Part shown: positions 28,021 through 37,702 of the stretch, piece after piece
How positions within the stretch are numbered: position 1 is the stretch's first letter
How the letters are laid out: each line of letters opens with the position of its first letter
The notes under the pieces: generated by a model
Databases searched by the model: none
The model's input: only the letters and a program-made list of their open reading frames with translations
What the model was told of the DNA's origin: nothing
Made by a program: the position numbers and the translations under genes
Source of the DNA: Streptomyces sp. ISL-12
GTDB taxonomy: Bacteria > Actinomycetota > Actinomycetes > Streptomycetales > Streptomycetaceae
Length of the DNA: 64,000 nt
NCBI RefSeq assembly: GCF_018614415.1
Contig: NZ_JAGGOO010000078.1
Location: 105,996-169,995 of the forward strand
Direction: 5' to 3'

Positions 28021-28279
28021 TCAGCGGCAGTACGTGTCGCCGTCCGGCCGCTCGCCGGTCGCCAGGGCGCACCGCTGCCGGGGTCGAGGTCCGCCGCCCC
28101 GGGGCACGCGGCCCAGACGAGCGGGCGGCGGCGGGGGTGGCGGCGGCGGACGTCACCGGCACGGTCGGGCCCAGCAGGACGGCGGAGGCGCCCACGAGGG
28201 CGGCGGCGCGCCGGACCCGTGGGGCGGCCGTGGTCCGCCTCGACCGGATGGTCCGCGACAGGTGTGTGGTCTGCGTCAT
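28021..28279 (-). pseudogene. Small secreted-protein gene with a frameshift
   Basis: From ATG at 28279 the frame gives MTQTTHLSRTIRSRR followed by a clear signal peptide (RRAAALVGASAVLLG, then SAAATPAAA). After about 28110 the coding-like GC-at-third-position signal moves to another frame, which ends with RCALATGERPDGDTYCR and a stop at 28021. A one-base (+1) change joins the two frames. Both halves look coding, so this is either a recent pseudogene or a sequencing error in a GC run. The product would be exported and has two Cys that could form a disulfide. It is convergent with the membrane-protein gene. Confidence 0.45.
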
Positions 28280-28611
28280 ACGGGCAGAGTCGCCGAGACG
28301 GGCCGCGGTCCCCGTCCGGGCAGCACCCCGGTTCTCCTGGGGGCAAACCCCCGCAGCCGCACCCGATCGGGTCCGGCGCTCGAACACCGTCGGGTCTGGG
28401 CATCACATGCTCGAACGGTACGTTTCTGCATTCCCCGGCGGCCCTCCCGAACTCCCCTCCTCCCCACCGCACTTACGGCGCGCGACGGCCCCCCGGGGCC
28501 GGTGCTGAAACGTCACCTTGGGGAGACGGGGCCCGGAACCGAAAAACAGAGGGGGACCCGGTCGGACAACGATCGGCCCGGAGCGAAGGGGCCGAGGGAG
28601 CGGAGGACGCG

Positions 28612-28827
28612 GTGCAAGAGCCCGTCGGTTCGTACGTCGTGGACACCCGGAACGGAAGGGTGGGGATCGTCATGGGGCACGAGGGACCGTACGTCCAGCT
28701 CCGGCCGTGCGGCGGCGGGCGGGAGTGGGACGCCGAACCGGGCGCGGTGCGCCGGGCGACGCCCGCCGAGCGGATCGGCGCGGGGACGGCGTACGTCAAC
28801 GCCCGCAGCCGGGGCGAGGTGCCCTGA
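28612..28827 (+). CDS. Small protein of 71 residues, unknown function
   Basis: The GTG at 28612 follows GGAGGA by 4 bases. The product MQEPVGSYVVDTRNGRVG...GPYVQLRPCGGGREWD... RSRGEVP is rich in Gly and Arg and has one Cys. The motif PVGSYVVDTRNGRVGIVM resembles short beta-barrel proteins found across Streptomyces. It lies 22 bases before recO on the same strand and reads as a real gene by codon use; a role is not known. The upstream 300 bases hold no further plus-strand gene. Confidence 0.65.
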   Translation: MQEPVGSYVVDTRNGRVGIVMGHEGPYVQLRPCGGGREWDAEPGAVRRATPAERIGAGTAYVNARSRGEVP

Positions 28828-28849
28828 GGCGTGGGTGACAATGGGTGCC

Positions 28850-29596
28850 ATGAGTCTGTTCCGCGACGACGGCATCGTGCTGCGCACCCAGAAGCTGGGT
28901 GAGGCGGACCGGATCATCACCCTGCTCACCCGCGGTCACGGCCGGGTGCGCGCCGTGGCCCGCGGCGTGCGGCGCACGAAGAGCAAGTTCGGCGCCCGGC
29001 TCGAACCCTTCTCCCACGTCGACGTGCAGTTCTTCGCGCGCGGCAGCGAACTGGTCGGCCGCGGACTGCCGCTGTGCACGCAGAGCGAGACCATCGCGCC
29101 GTACGGTGGCGGCATCGTCACCGACTACGCCCGGTACACCGCCGGGACGGCCATGCTGGAGACCGCCGAGCGGTTCACCGACCACGAAGGGGAGCCGGCC
29201 GTGCAGCAGTACCTGCTGCTGGTCGGCGCGCTGCGCACCCTCGCCCGGGGCGAGCACGCGCCGGGCCTGGTCCTGGACGCGTTCCTGCTGCGCTCCCTCG
29301 CGGTCAACGGGTACGCCCCGACCTTCGGGGACTGCGCGAAGTGCGGGATGCCGGGCCCGAACCGGTTCTTCTCGGTCGGATCGGGCGGTTCCGTCTGCGC
29401 CGACTGCCGGGTGCCCGGCAGCGTCGTACCCTCGCCCCAGGCCCTGGAACTGCTCGGCGCGCTGCTTGCGGGAGACTGGGGCACGGCGGACGCGGCCGAG
29501 CCGCGGCACGTCCGGGAGGGCAGCGGACTGGTCTCCGCCTACCTGCACTGGCATCTGGAGCGGGGACTGCGCTCCCTGCGGTACGTCGAGAAGTAG
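28850..29596 (+). CDS. recO: DNA repair protein RecO
   Basis: This 248-residue protein has the OB-fold N terminus MSLFRDDGIVLRTQKLGEADRIITLLTR, RVRAVARGVRRTKSKFGARLEPF, a helical middle, and a C-terminal zinc finger CAKCGMPG...CADCRVPG. RecO loads RecA in the RecFOR gap-repair pathway. The start context GACAATGGGTGCCATGAG is almost the same as that of era and fits a leaderless message. Its stop is 11 bases before uppS, the standard actinobacterial recO-uppS order. Confidence 0.95.
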   Translation: MSLFRDDGIVLRTQKLGEADRIITLLTRGHGRVRAVARGVRRTKSKFGARLEPFSHVDVQFFARGSELVGRGLPLCTQSETIAPYGGGIVTDYARYTAGTAMLETAERFTDHEGEPAVQQYLLLVGALRTLARGEHAPGLVLDAFLLRSLAVNGYAPTFGDCAKCGMPGPNRFFSVGSGGSVCADCRVPGSVVPSPQALELLGALLAGDWGTADAAEPRHVREGSGLVSAYLHWHLERGLRSLRYVEK

Positions 29597-29607
29597 GAGA
29601 ACCTGAC

Positions 29608-30444
29608 ATGGCCGTACGCGGGATTCTGGGGCGTCAGCGCCGGGAGTACCGGACACCCGAGCCGCACCCGTCCGGCGCCCGGCCGCCGAAGCTCCCCGGG
29701 GAGCTGGTCCCGGAGCACGTGGCCATCGTCATGGACGGCAACGGCCGCTGGGCCAAGCAGCGCGGGCTGCCCCGCACCGAGGGCCACAAGGTCGGTGCCG
29801 AGCAGGTCATGGACGTGCTCCAGGGGGCCATCGAGATGGGCGTCGGGAGCATCTCCCTGTACGCCTTCTCCACCGAGAACTGGAAGCGCTCGCCCGACGA
29901 GGTGCGCTTCCTGATGAACTTCAACCGCGACTTCATCCGAAAGTCCCGCGACACCCTCGACGGGCTGGGCGTGCGGGTGCGCTGGGTGGGCCGGATGCCC
30001 AAGCTGTGGAAGTCGGTCGCCAAGGAGCTCCAGATCGCCCAGGAGCAGACCAAGGACAACGACCGGCTCACGCTCTACTTCTGCATGAACTACGGCGGCC
30101 GGGCCGAGATCGCCGACGCGGCGCAGGCCATCGCCGAGGAGGTGCGGGCCGGGCGGCTCGACCCGTCCAAGGTCACCGAGAAGACGGTCGCGAAGTACCT
30201 GTACTACCCGGACATGCCGGACGTCGACCTGTTCCTGCGGCCCAGCGGCGAGCAGCGCACCTCCAACTACCTGTTGTGGCAGAGCGCGTACGCGGAGATG
30301 GTCTTCCAGGACGTGCTGTGGCCGGACTTCGACCGCCGTGATCTGTGGCGCGCGTGCCTGGAGTTCGCCTCCCGGGACCGGCGCTTCGGCGGGGCGATCC
30401 CCAACGAGGAACTGCTCGCCATGGAGGGCCGTCAGCAGGGCTGA
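29608..30444 (+). CDS. uppS: Isoprenyl transferase (undecaprenyl diphosphate synthase type)
   Basis: This 278-residue cis-prenyltransferase has VAIVMDGNGRWAKQRG near residue 44 (the Asp-binding P-loop), YAFSTENWKRS, and the C-terminal FLRPSGEQRTSNYLLWQSAYAE with the Arg/Ser/Glu diphosphate-binding set. The enzyme makes the long Z-prenyl carrier lipid for cell-wall synthesis. The N-terminal extension of ~35 residues (RREYRTPEPHPSGARPPK) is usual in actinobacteria. ATG at 29608 follows AGGAGA. It is coupled to recO. Confidence 0.95.
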   Translation: MAVRGILGRQRREYRTPEPHPSGARPPKLPGELVPEHVAIVMDGNGRWAKQRGLPRTEGHKVGAEQVMDVLQGAIEMGVGSISLYAFSTENWKRSPDEVRFLMNFNRDFIRKSRDTLDGLGVRVRWVGRMPKLWKSVAKELQIAQEQTKDNDRLTLYFCMNYGGRAEIADAAQAIAEEVRAGRLDPSKVTEKTVAKYLYYPDMPDVDLFLRPSGEQRTSNYLLWQSAYAEMVFQDVLWPDFDRRDLWRACLEFASRDRRFGGAIPNEELLAMEGRQQG

Positions 30445-30469
30445 TCTTCTTCGCCTACGCTTCCGCCTC

Positions 30470-31009
30470 ATGGACATGGACATGGACATGGGGCGGGAGA
30501 CGGGCGCGGACGCCGTGGAGCTGGCGTACCGGCCGGAGTTCGGGGACTTCACGGCGGCGCTGCGGGCGCGAAGACGGATCCGCAAGGGCGCGCGGCTGCA
30601 ACGGGTGCTGCTCGCCGTCGCCGCCGTCTGCGCGGTCGTGGGGATCGCCGTCAGCGCGGCGACGGGGGAGTTCGACCTGTTCCCCGTGATCTGGATCGTC
30701 CTGGTCGTCGTGCTGGTGCTCCTGCTGCCGTGGCTCCAGGCCCGCCAGTTCCTCGCCCTGGCGGCGCGGTTCGGCGACCACCGGGCGACGGTGACGGAGT
30801 CCGGGCTGACGGTGACGAACGACGCCACCTCGACGACGGTCACCTGGGCGGCGCAGCCGCGCTACCGCGAGACCCCCGAGCTGTTCGTCCTGTTCAGCGA
30901 CGACAGGAACATCTCCTGCTTCACCGTGCTGCCCAAGCGCGGCCTCGGGGACGGCGCCGACGCCGACCGGCTGCGCGCGGTCCTGGACCGGCACCTGGCC
31001 CGCGTGTGA
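30470..31009 (+). CDS. YcxB-like membrane protein
   Basis: This protein of about 179 residues has two adjacent membrane helices (residues ~48-90: LLAVAAVCAVVGIAVSAATG and VIWIVLVVVLVLLLPWL). A C-terminal YcxB-like domain follows (VTESGLTVTNDATSTTVTWAAQPRYRETPELFVLFSDDRNISCFTVLPKRGL), the PH-like fold seen in DUF304/YcxB proteins. The function is unknown. The start is a tandem repeat of ATGGAC giving MDMDMDMG, so four ATGs (30470, 30476, 30482, 30488) could serve. The gene is convergent with zur. Confidence 0.75.
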   Translation: MDMDMDMGRETGADAVELAYRPEFGDFTAALRARRRIRKGARLQRVLLAVAAVCAVVGIAVSAATGEFDLFPVIWIVLVVVLVLLLPWLQARQFLALAARFGDHRATVTESGLTVTNDATSTTVTWAAQPRYRETPELFVLFSDDRNISCFTVLPKRGLGDGADADRLRAVLDRHLARV

Positions 31010-31024
31010 CGGACGGGCCGGGGG

Positions 31025-31432
31025 TCAGCCCGCGCAGTCCGCGCACGTACCGAAGATCTCCACGGTGTGCGCCACGTTGACGTAGCCGTGCTCGGCGGCG
31101 ATGGCCTCCGCCCACTTCTCCACGGCGGGCCCCTCCACCTCGACGGCCTTGCCGCAGGTGCGGCAGACCAGGTGGTGATGGTGGTCGTCGCTGGAGCAGC
31201 GGCGGTAGACGGACTCGCCGTCGGCGGTGCGCAGGACGTCGACCTCGCCGGCGTCGGCGAGGGACTGCAGGGTGCGGTAGACGGTGGTGAGGCCGACCGA
31301 GTCGCCCTTGTGCTTGAGCATGTCGTGCAGTTCCTGCGCGCTGCGGAACTCCTCGACCTCCTGCAGGGCCGCCGACACGGCGGCGCGCTGCCGGGTGGCA
31401 CGGCCCTTCACGGGTGGTCCTGCGGTGGTCAC
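31025..31432 (-). CDS. zur: Zinc uptake regulator Zur (Fur family)
   Basis: This 135-residue protein has the Fur winged-helix TRQRAAVSAALQEVEEF...LTTVYRTLQSLADAG, the sensory DDHHHHLVCRTCGKAVEV region and a C-terminal CADC; CRTC plus CADC form the structural zinc site. With zinc bound, Zur represses zinc-uptake genes. The GTG at 31432 has GAGGAGG about 7 bases upstream. It is the last gene after znuA, znuC and znuB on the same strand, and two Zur-box-like sequences lie at the znuA start. Confidence 0.93.
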   Translation of the reverse strand: MTTAGPPVKGRATRQRAAVSAALQEVEEFRSAQELHDMLKHKGDSVGLTTVYRTLQSLADAGEVDVLRTADGESVYRRCSSDDHHHHLVCRTCGKAVEVEGPAVEKWAEAIAAEHGYVNVAHTVEIFGTCADCAG

Positions 31433-31524
31433 CGGTGGCCTCCTCACGTCTGCGCTGCCGGGGCCATTGTGCCAGCCCCCGCTGCCGTCGGTCGGACGCC
31501 GATCGGATGCCGGGCAGCTGCCGG

Positions 31525-32427
31525 TCATACGCTCACCTCGTCGCCCGCCTCCCGCCCGGCCGGGATCCGGCACTCGGCGGGGTCGGCGGCGGCCCGCGCG
31601 GCGGCGGACGCCCGCGCGCGCCGCCGGGCCAGCGGGGCGGCCAGCACGGTCAGCACGATGAACGCGCCGAGGGCGAGCAGCACGATCGTCGCGCCGGGCG
31701 GCACGTCCTGGTAGTACGAGGTGACCGTGCCGCCGAGGGTCGCCGCGACGCCGATCGCCACGGAGATCGCGAAGGTGGCGGCGAAGCTGCGGCTGAGCTG
31801 CTGGGCGGCGGCCACCGGGACCACCATCAGCGCGGAGACCAGCAGCAGGCCGACCACGCGCATGGCGACGGTCACGGTGACGGCGGCGGTGACGGCGGTC
31901 AGCAGGTTCAGCGCGCGCACCGGCAGCCCGGTGACCCGCGCGAACTCCTCGTCCTGGCTGACCGCGAAGAGCTGGCGGCGCAGGCCCAGGGTGACCAGCA
32001 CCACGAAGGCGGCCAGCAGGCAGATCGCGGTGACGTCCGACTCGCTCACCGTCGACAGCGAGCCGAAGAGGTACGAGGTGAGGTTGGCGTTGGAGCCGCC
32101 CGGGGCGAGGTTGATGAACATCACGCCGCCGGCCATGCCGCCGTAGAAGAGCATGGCGAGGGCGATGTCGCCGCGGGTGCGGCCGTACCAGCGGATCAGC
32201 TCCATCAGTACGGCGCCCAGCACGGAGACCAGGGTCGCCATCCACACCGGGGACCAGGAGAGCAGGAAGCCGAGGCCGACGCCGGTCATCGCGACGTGGC
32301 CGATGCCGTCGCCCATCAGGGCCTGGCGGCGCTGGGCGAGGTAGATGCCGATCGCGGGGGCGGTGACGCCGACCAGGACGGCGGCGAGCAGGGCCCGCTG
32401 CATGAAGGCGTAGTTCAGGATTTCCAT
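31525..32427 (-). CDS. znuB: Zinc ABC transporter permease
   Basis: This 300-residue protein has about eight membrane helices and the ABC-3 permease pattern: LAQRRQALMGDGIGHVAMTGVGLGFL near residue 30, GDIALAMLFYGGMAGGVMF, and MRVVGLLLVSALMVVPVAAAQ. It forms the channel for zinc import with ZnuA and ZnuC. The start is 6 bases after the znuC stop. The C-terminal tail after the last helix is Arg/Ala-rich and not conserved. Confidence 0.93.
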   Translation of the reverse strand: MEILNYAFMQRALLAAVLVGVTAPAIGIYLAQRRQALMGDGIGHVAMTGVGLGFLLSWSPVWMATLVSVLGAVLMELIRWYGRTRGDIALAMLFYGGMAGGVMFINLAPGGSNANLTSYLFGSLSTVSESDVTAICLLAAFVVLVTLGLRRQLFAVSQDEEFARVTGLPVRALNLLTAVTAAVTVTVAMRVVGLLLVSALMVVPVAAAQQLSRSFAATFAISVAIGVAATLGGTVTSYYQDVPPGATIVLLALGAFIVLTVLAAPLARRRARASAAARAAADPAECRIPAGREAGDEVSV

Positions 32428-32432
32428 GGCGG

Positions 32433-33203
32433 TCAGCTCAGCAGTCCGGTGCGGATCGGTTCGGCGCCCGAGGTGTCGTGCGGGTGGACGTGGTCGTGGC
32501 CGGGCAGGGCGTGCTGGCCGACCGCCTTGGGGGGCGGGCCGTCGTGCAGGACGCAGCCGTCGCGCAGGACGACGGCCCGGTCGATCAGGGGCTCCAGGGG
32601 GCCCAGCTCGTGCAGGACGAGCAGGACGGTCGTACCGGCGGCGGTCTGCTCGCGCAGGGTCTGGGCGAGCACCTCCTGGCTGGCCAGGTCGACGCCGGCC
32701 ATCGGCTCGTCCATGATCAGCAGCTCGGGGTCGGAGGCGAGCGCGCGGGCGATCAGGACGCGCTGGTGCTGGCCGCCGGAGAGGGCGTTCACCGAGTCCT
32801 TGGCGCGGTCGGCCATGCCGACCAGCTCCAGGGCGCGGCGTACGGCCTGGTGGTCGGCCTTGCGGAGGATGCCGAAGCGGGCCCGGGAGAGCCGGCCGGA
32901 GGAGACGACCTCGGTCACCGTGGCGGGCACGCCGCCGGCGGCCGTGGTGCGCTGCGGGACGTAGCCCACCCGCGCCCAGGCGCGGAACCGGCGCAGCGGG
33001 GTGCCGAACAGCTCGACCTCCCCGGCCGTCGCCGGCACCTGGCCGATGGCGGTGCGCACGGCGGTGGACTTGCCGGAGCCGTTGGCGCCGAGCAGCGCGA
33101 CGACCTCACCGTGGCGCACGGTGAGGTCGATGCCCCGCAGGACGAGGCGCGAGCCCAGTTCGGCGCGGACGCCGCGCAGGGATATGACGGGCTCGTCGCT
33201 CAC
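32433..33203 (-). CDS. znuC: Zinc ABC transporter ATP-binding protein
   Basis: This 256-residue ABC ATPase has Walker A GANGSGKS, the signature LSGGQHQRVLIARAL, Walker B LLIMDEPMAGVDL, and the switch His in LLVLHELG. The C-terminal His-rich tail (HALPGHDHVHPHD) is common in zinc transporter ATPases. The GTG at 33203 has GGAGG 5 bases upstream. A GTG further upstream, next to the znuA stop, is in frame but lacks that site. Confidence 0.93.
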   Translation of the reverse strand: MSDEPVISLRGVRAELGSRLVLRGIDLTVRHGEVVALLGANGSGKSTAVRTAIGQVPATAGEVELFGTPLRRFRAWARVGYVPQRTTAAGGVPATVTEVVSSGRLSRARFGILRKADHQAVRRALELVGMADRAKDSVNALSGGQHQRVLIARALASDPELLIMDEPMAGVDLASQEVLAQTLREQTAAGTTVLLVLHELGPLEPLIDRAVVLRDGCVLHDGPPPKAVGQHALPGHDHVHPHDTSGAEPIRTGLLS

Positions 33204-33229
33204 GAGGTCCTCCGTACGGTCAGAAACGG

Positions 33230-34207
33230 TCACTTGGCGCCGAGGGCGGTCTTCAGCGCTTCGAGGTTGGACTGCATGACCTCGATGTAGTCCTCGCCCT
33301 CGGACTTGTCGGTGATGCCTTCGAGCGGGTCGAGGACATCGGTCTTCAGGCCCGCGTCCTTGGCGAGGGTCTTCGCGGTCTTGTCCGACACCAGTGTCTC
33401 GTAGAACACGGTGGTCACGCCGTCGGCCTTGGCCTCGGTCTGGAGCTCCTTGATCCGGGCGGGGCTGGGCTCGCTCTCCGGGTCGAGGCCGGTGATGGCC
33501 TCCTGGGTCAGGCCGTAGCGCTCGGCGAGGTAGCCGAAGGCGGCGTGGTTGGTGAAGAAGACCTTGGTGTCGGTGTTCTTCAGACCGTTCTCGTACGCCG
33601 TGTTCAGACCGTCGAGCTTGGTCGTCAGCGTTTCGGCGTTCTTCTTGTAGTCGGCGGCGTTGTCCGGGTCGGCCTTCTCCAGGGCCGTGGCGACGCCCTC
33701 GGCGATCTCGGCGTACTTGACCGGGTCCAGCCAGACGTGCGGGTCGAGGGTGGACTCCGACCCCTCTTCCCCGGACTCGGCGTGCTCCTCCTCGCCGCCG
33801 TGGTCGTGCTCGACGTCGCCGTGGTTCTCCAGCTCGGTCAGCGCGGCCGCGTCGATCTTGGTCTTGACGCCGGACTGGGCGACCGCCTCGTCCACGGCGG
33901 GCTGCAGCGACTTCAGGTAGAGCACCGCGTCCGCCTCGCCCAGCTCGGCGGTCTGCTTGGTGCTCAGCTCCAGGTCGTGCGGCTCCTGGCCGGGCTCGGT
34001 GAGGGTGGTGACGTTCACGTGGTCCCCGCCGATCTGCTCGGCGAGGTACTGCATCGGGTAGAACGACGCGACGACGTCGAGCTTGCCGCCGTCGCCCCCG
34101 CCGCTCGCCTCCGCGCTGTCGCTGGAGCAGGCGGAGAGGGTGCCGAGGCCGAGAGCGGTGACCGCTGCGACCGCTATGCCGGATATGGGGCGTCGTCGTA
34201 CGTTCAT
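33230..34207 (-). CDS. znuA: Zinc-binding lipoprotein of ZnuABC
   Basis: This 325-residue cluster A-I binding protein has a lipoprotein signal (RRRPISGIAVAAVTALGLGTLSAC; lipobox LSAC). It has the metal-binding His of GGDHVNVTTL, the His/Asp/Glu-rich loop HGDVEHDHGGEEEHAESG, then DPHVWLDP and NHAAFGYLAERYGL. It captures zinc outside the membrane for ZnuBC. ATG at 34207 was chosen because it gives a standard-length signal; ATGs at 34216 and 34225 are also in frame. A Zur box overlaps the start codon. Confidence 0.92.
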   Translation of the reverse strand: MNVRRRPISGIAVAAVTALGLGTLSACSSDSAEASGGGDGGKLDVVASFYPMQYLAEQIGGDHVNVTTLTEPGQEPHDLELSTKQTAELGEADAVLYLKSLQPAVDEAVAQSGVKTKIDAAALTELENHGDVEHDHGGEEEHAESGEEGSESTLDPHVWLDPVKYAEIAEGVATALEKADPDNAADYKKNAETLTTKLDGLNTAYENGLKNTDTKVFFTNHAAFGYLAERYGLTQEAITGLDPESEPSPARIKELQTEAKADGVTTVFYETLVSDKTAKTLAKDAGLKTDVLDPLEGITDKSEGEDYIEVMQSNLEALKTALGAK

Positions 34208-34243
34208 GACACTCATTTTCAACAAATCTGGAAACGATTGTCA
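34206..34243. promoter_or_regulatory. Two Zur-box-like sites at the znuA start
   Basis: Read from the minus strand, TGAAAATGAGTGTCA around 34207-34221 matches 13 of 15 positions of the Zur consensus TGAAAATGATTTTCA that I recall for Streptomyces. TGGAAACGATTGTCA at 34229-34243 matches 12 of 15. One site covers the start codon and the other lies just upstream, so bound Zur would block znuA expression when zinc is plentiful. Confidence 0.75.
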
Positions 34244-34356
34244 ACAAAGGACGGACCAGGGGCCGATTTGGTCGAGGGCCGGGCAACGCCGGTAACCTGA
34301 ATCATTCGCTGGAAGCATCTCGCTTCGTCGCCCGTCGTCGTAATGAAGAGAGCACC

Positions 34357-35739
<1,383 letters not shown>

Positions 35740-35756
35740 GGGTCTCCGCCTCCCGT

Positions 35757-35796
35757 GAACGCCGGATGAGCCGAAGGTGCGGCTCATCCGGCGTTC
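35757..35796 (+). terminator. Terminator after glyQS, 17-bp perfect stem
   Basis: GAACGCCGGATGAGCCG (35757-35773) pairs without mismatch with CGGCTCATCCGGCGTTC (35780-35796) around a 6-base loop AAGGTG. It lies 17 bases after the stop codon. Confidence 0.9.
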
Positions 35797-35843
35797 GGCT
35801 GTCGTGACCACGGCCTGGCGGCCTCCCGTGTAACGGATAGTGG

Positions 35844-35867
35844 CTGACAGATATTGAAATCTGTCAG
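35844..35867. promoter_or_regulatory. Palindromic operator candidate for the aldo/keto reductase-TetR pair
   Basis: CTGACAGAT (35844-35852) and ATCTGTCAG (35859-35867) form a perfect inverted repeat with a 6-base spacer, 21 bases before the aldo/keto reductase start. The size and symmetry fit a TetR dimer site; the TetR gene is the next gene after the reductase. Confidence 0.6.
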
Positions 35868-35888
35868 CTGTCATGTCAGAGTGGACGC

Positions 35889-36893
35889 ATGACGATGTCA
35901 ACGCGCTCTCTCGGAACCACCGGCCCCCAGGTCTCCGCCCTCGGCCTCGGCTGTATGGGCATGTCCGCGCTCTACGGGGAAGCGGACCGGGGGGAGTCGG
36001 TCGCCACCATTCACGCCGCCCTCGATGCCGGGGTCACGCTGCTCGACACCGGTGACTTCTACGGCATGGGGCACAACGAGATGCTGATCGGCGAGGCCCT
36101 GCGCACCGCGCCGGCCGGCCTGCGGGAGCGGGCGCTGGTCAGTGTGAAGTTCGGTGCGCTGCGGGACCCGGACGGCGGCTGGGCGGGGTACGACGGGCGG
36201 CCCGCCGCCGTGCGGAACTTCGCCGCCTACTCGCTCCAGCGCCTGGGCGTCGACCACATCGACGTCTACCGCATCGCCCGCCTCGACCCCGACGTGCCGA
36301 TCGAGGAGACGGTCGGCGCCATCGCGGAGCTGGTCGAGAAGGGGTACGTGCGGCACATCGGCCTCAGCGAGGTCGGGGCCGGGACCGTCCGGCGGGCCGC
36401 CGCCACCGCGCCCATCAGCGACCTGCAGATCGAGTACTCGCTCATCTCGCGCGGCATCGAGGAGGAGATCCTCCCCGCCGTGCGGGAGCTGGGGATCGGT
36501 GTCACGGCGTACGGCGTGCTCTCGCGCGGGCTGATCTCCGGGCACTTCACCCCCGACCGGCAGCTCGCGGCCACCGACTTCCGCGCCCACTCCCCGCGCT
36601 TCCAGGGCGACAACCTCCAGCACAACCTGGGCCTCGTCGAGGCCCTGCGGAAGATCGCCGAGGGCAAGGGCGTGAGCGTCGCGCAGGTCGCCATCGCGTG
36701 GGTGCTGTCGCGCGGTACGGACATCGTGCCGCTGGTCGGCGCCCGTACCCGGGAGCGGCTCGGGGAGGCGCTGGGCGCGCTGGACGTGACGCTGGACGCC
36801 GCCGACCTCGCCGCGATCGAGGAGGCCGTGCCGCCCGGTGCCGCCGCCGGCGAGCGCTACCCGGCGGCCCAGATGGCCCACGTCGAGCGCTGA
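35889..36893 (+). CDS. Aldo/keto reductase
   Basis: This 334-residue protein of the (beta/alpha)8 AKR fold has LGLGCMGMSALYG, the catalytic Asp in LLDTGDFYGMGHNEMLIGEAL (Asp, Tyr and later Lys of VSVKFGALR), and the His in VDHIDVYRIARLDPDVPIEETVGAI. The C-terminal cofactor site is IVPLVGARTRERLGEAL. It should reduce an aldehyde or ketone with NADPH; the substrate is unknown. The start is at 35889 or ATG 35895. It lies 24 bases before a TetR gene and is probably controlled by it. Confidence 0.87.
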   Translation: MTMSTRSLGTTGPQVSALGLGCMGMSALYGEADRGESVATIHAALDAGVTLLDTGDFYGMGHNEMLIGEALRTAPAGLRERALVSVKFGALRDPDGGWAGYDGRPAAVRNFAAYSLQRLGVDHIDVYRIARLDPDVPIEETVGAIAELVEKGYVRHIGLSEVGAGTVRRAAATAPISDLQIEYSLISRGIEEEILPAVRELGIGVTAYGVLSRGLISGHFTPDRQLAATDFRAHSPRFQGDNLQHNLGLVEALRKIAEGKGVSVAQVAIAWVLSRGTDIVPLVGARTRERLGEALGALDVTLDAADLAAIEEAVPPGAAAGERYPAAQMAHVER

Positions 36894-36917
36894 CCCGCGC
36901 CGGGTACGGTCTAGGAC

Positions 36918-37505
36918 ATGGCACCGACCTCCGAGACCCTGACCGCCGAGCGCATCCTCGAAGCCACCGAGGAGGTGCTGCGCCGCCACGGCCCGGCCAA
37001 GGCCACCGTGGTGGACGTGGCCCGCGCGCTCGGCGTCAGCCACGGCAGCGTCTACCGGCACTTCCGGACCAAGGCGGCGCTGCGCGAGGCGGTCACCAAG
37101 CGGTGGCTGGACCGTACCTCCGAGGCACTGGCCGGGATCGCCGCCGCCGACCGCGACCCGGAGGCCCGGCTGCGGGACTGGACACGGGCCCTGTTCGAGG
37201 CCAAGCGCCGCAAGGCGGGCGACGATCCCGAGCTGTTCGCCACGTACTCGGTCCTGGTCGGGGAGAACGGCACGGTGGTCGGGGAGCACCTCGACGACCT
37301 GACCGCCCAGTTGACCCGGATCGTGCGGCTCGGCACGGAAGCGGGCGCCTTCGCCGCCGGTGATCCGGAGACCGCCGCCCGGGCGTTCTTCCAGGCCACC
37401 GCCCGCTTCCACGACCCCTGCCACGCGGACCAGTGGCGGCGGCCGGAGATCGACGAGGAGTTCGAGGCCGTGGTGGGGCTGCTGGTGCGGGGGCTGCGGG
37501 CCTGA
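36918..37505 (+). CDS. TetR-family regulator
   Basis: This 195-residue protein has an N-terminal HTH TAERILEATEEVLRRHGPAKATVVDVARALGVSHGSVYRHFRTKAALREAV and a C-terminal helical domain of the usual length. TetR proteins are repressors released by a small ligand; the likely target is the palindrome at 35844-35867. A -10-like TACGGT 8 bases before the ATG fits a leaderless message. After the stop, the same frame runs on for 33 sense codons with high GC3 before another stop; it has no start codon and I do not call it a gene. Confidence 0.87.
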   Translation: MAPTSETLTAERILEATEEVLRRHGPAKATVVDVARALGVSHGSVYRHFRTKAALREAVTKRWLDRTSEALAGIAAADRDPEARLRDWTRALFEAKRRKAGDDPELFATYSVLVGENGTVVGEHLDDLTAQLTRIVRLGTEAGAFAAGDPETAARAFFQATARFHDPCHADQWRRPEIDEEFEAVVGLLVRGLRA

Positions 37506-37702
37506 CCCGGGGGCCGGACGGCAGGACCGCCGGCCGACGACGTCACCCGGCGGCTGGAGGCGCTGCACGCGCTCGCACTGGAAAGGCGCCCCGTGGCACA
37601 GGAGTGACCCGCTATCACGTGGATGACCGTCCGAAGTGCGGGAACCCGGCGCATACCGGAAGGTGATGTTGCCAAGGGCGAGCACGCGCGTGGAGGACGG
37701 TC

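Noticed and set aside
37506..37608. In-frame continuation of the TetR gene past its stop (33 sense codons)
   Set aside because: There is no start codon and TetR is complete at 195 residues; readthrough would be needed and nothing supports it.
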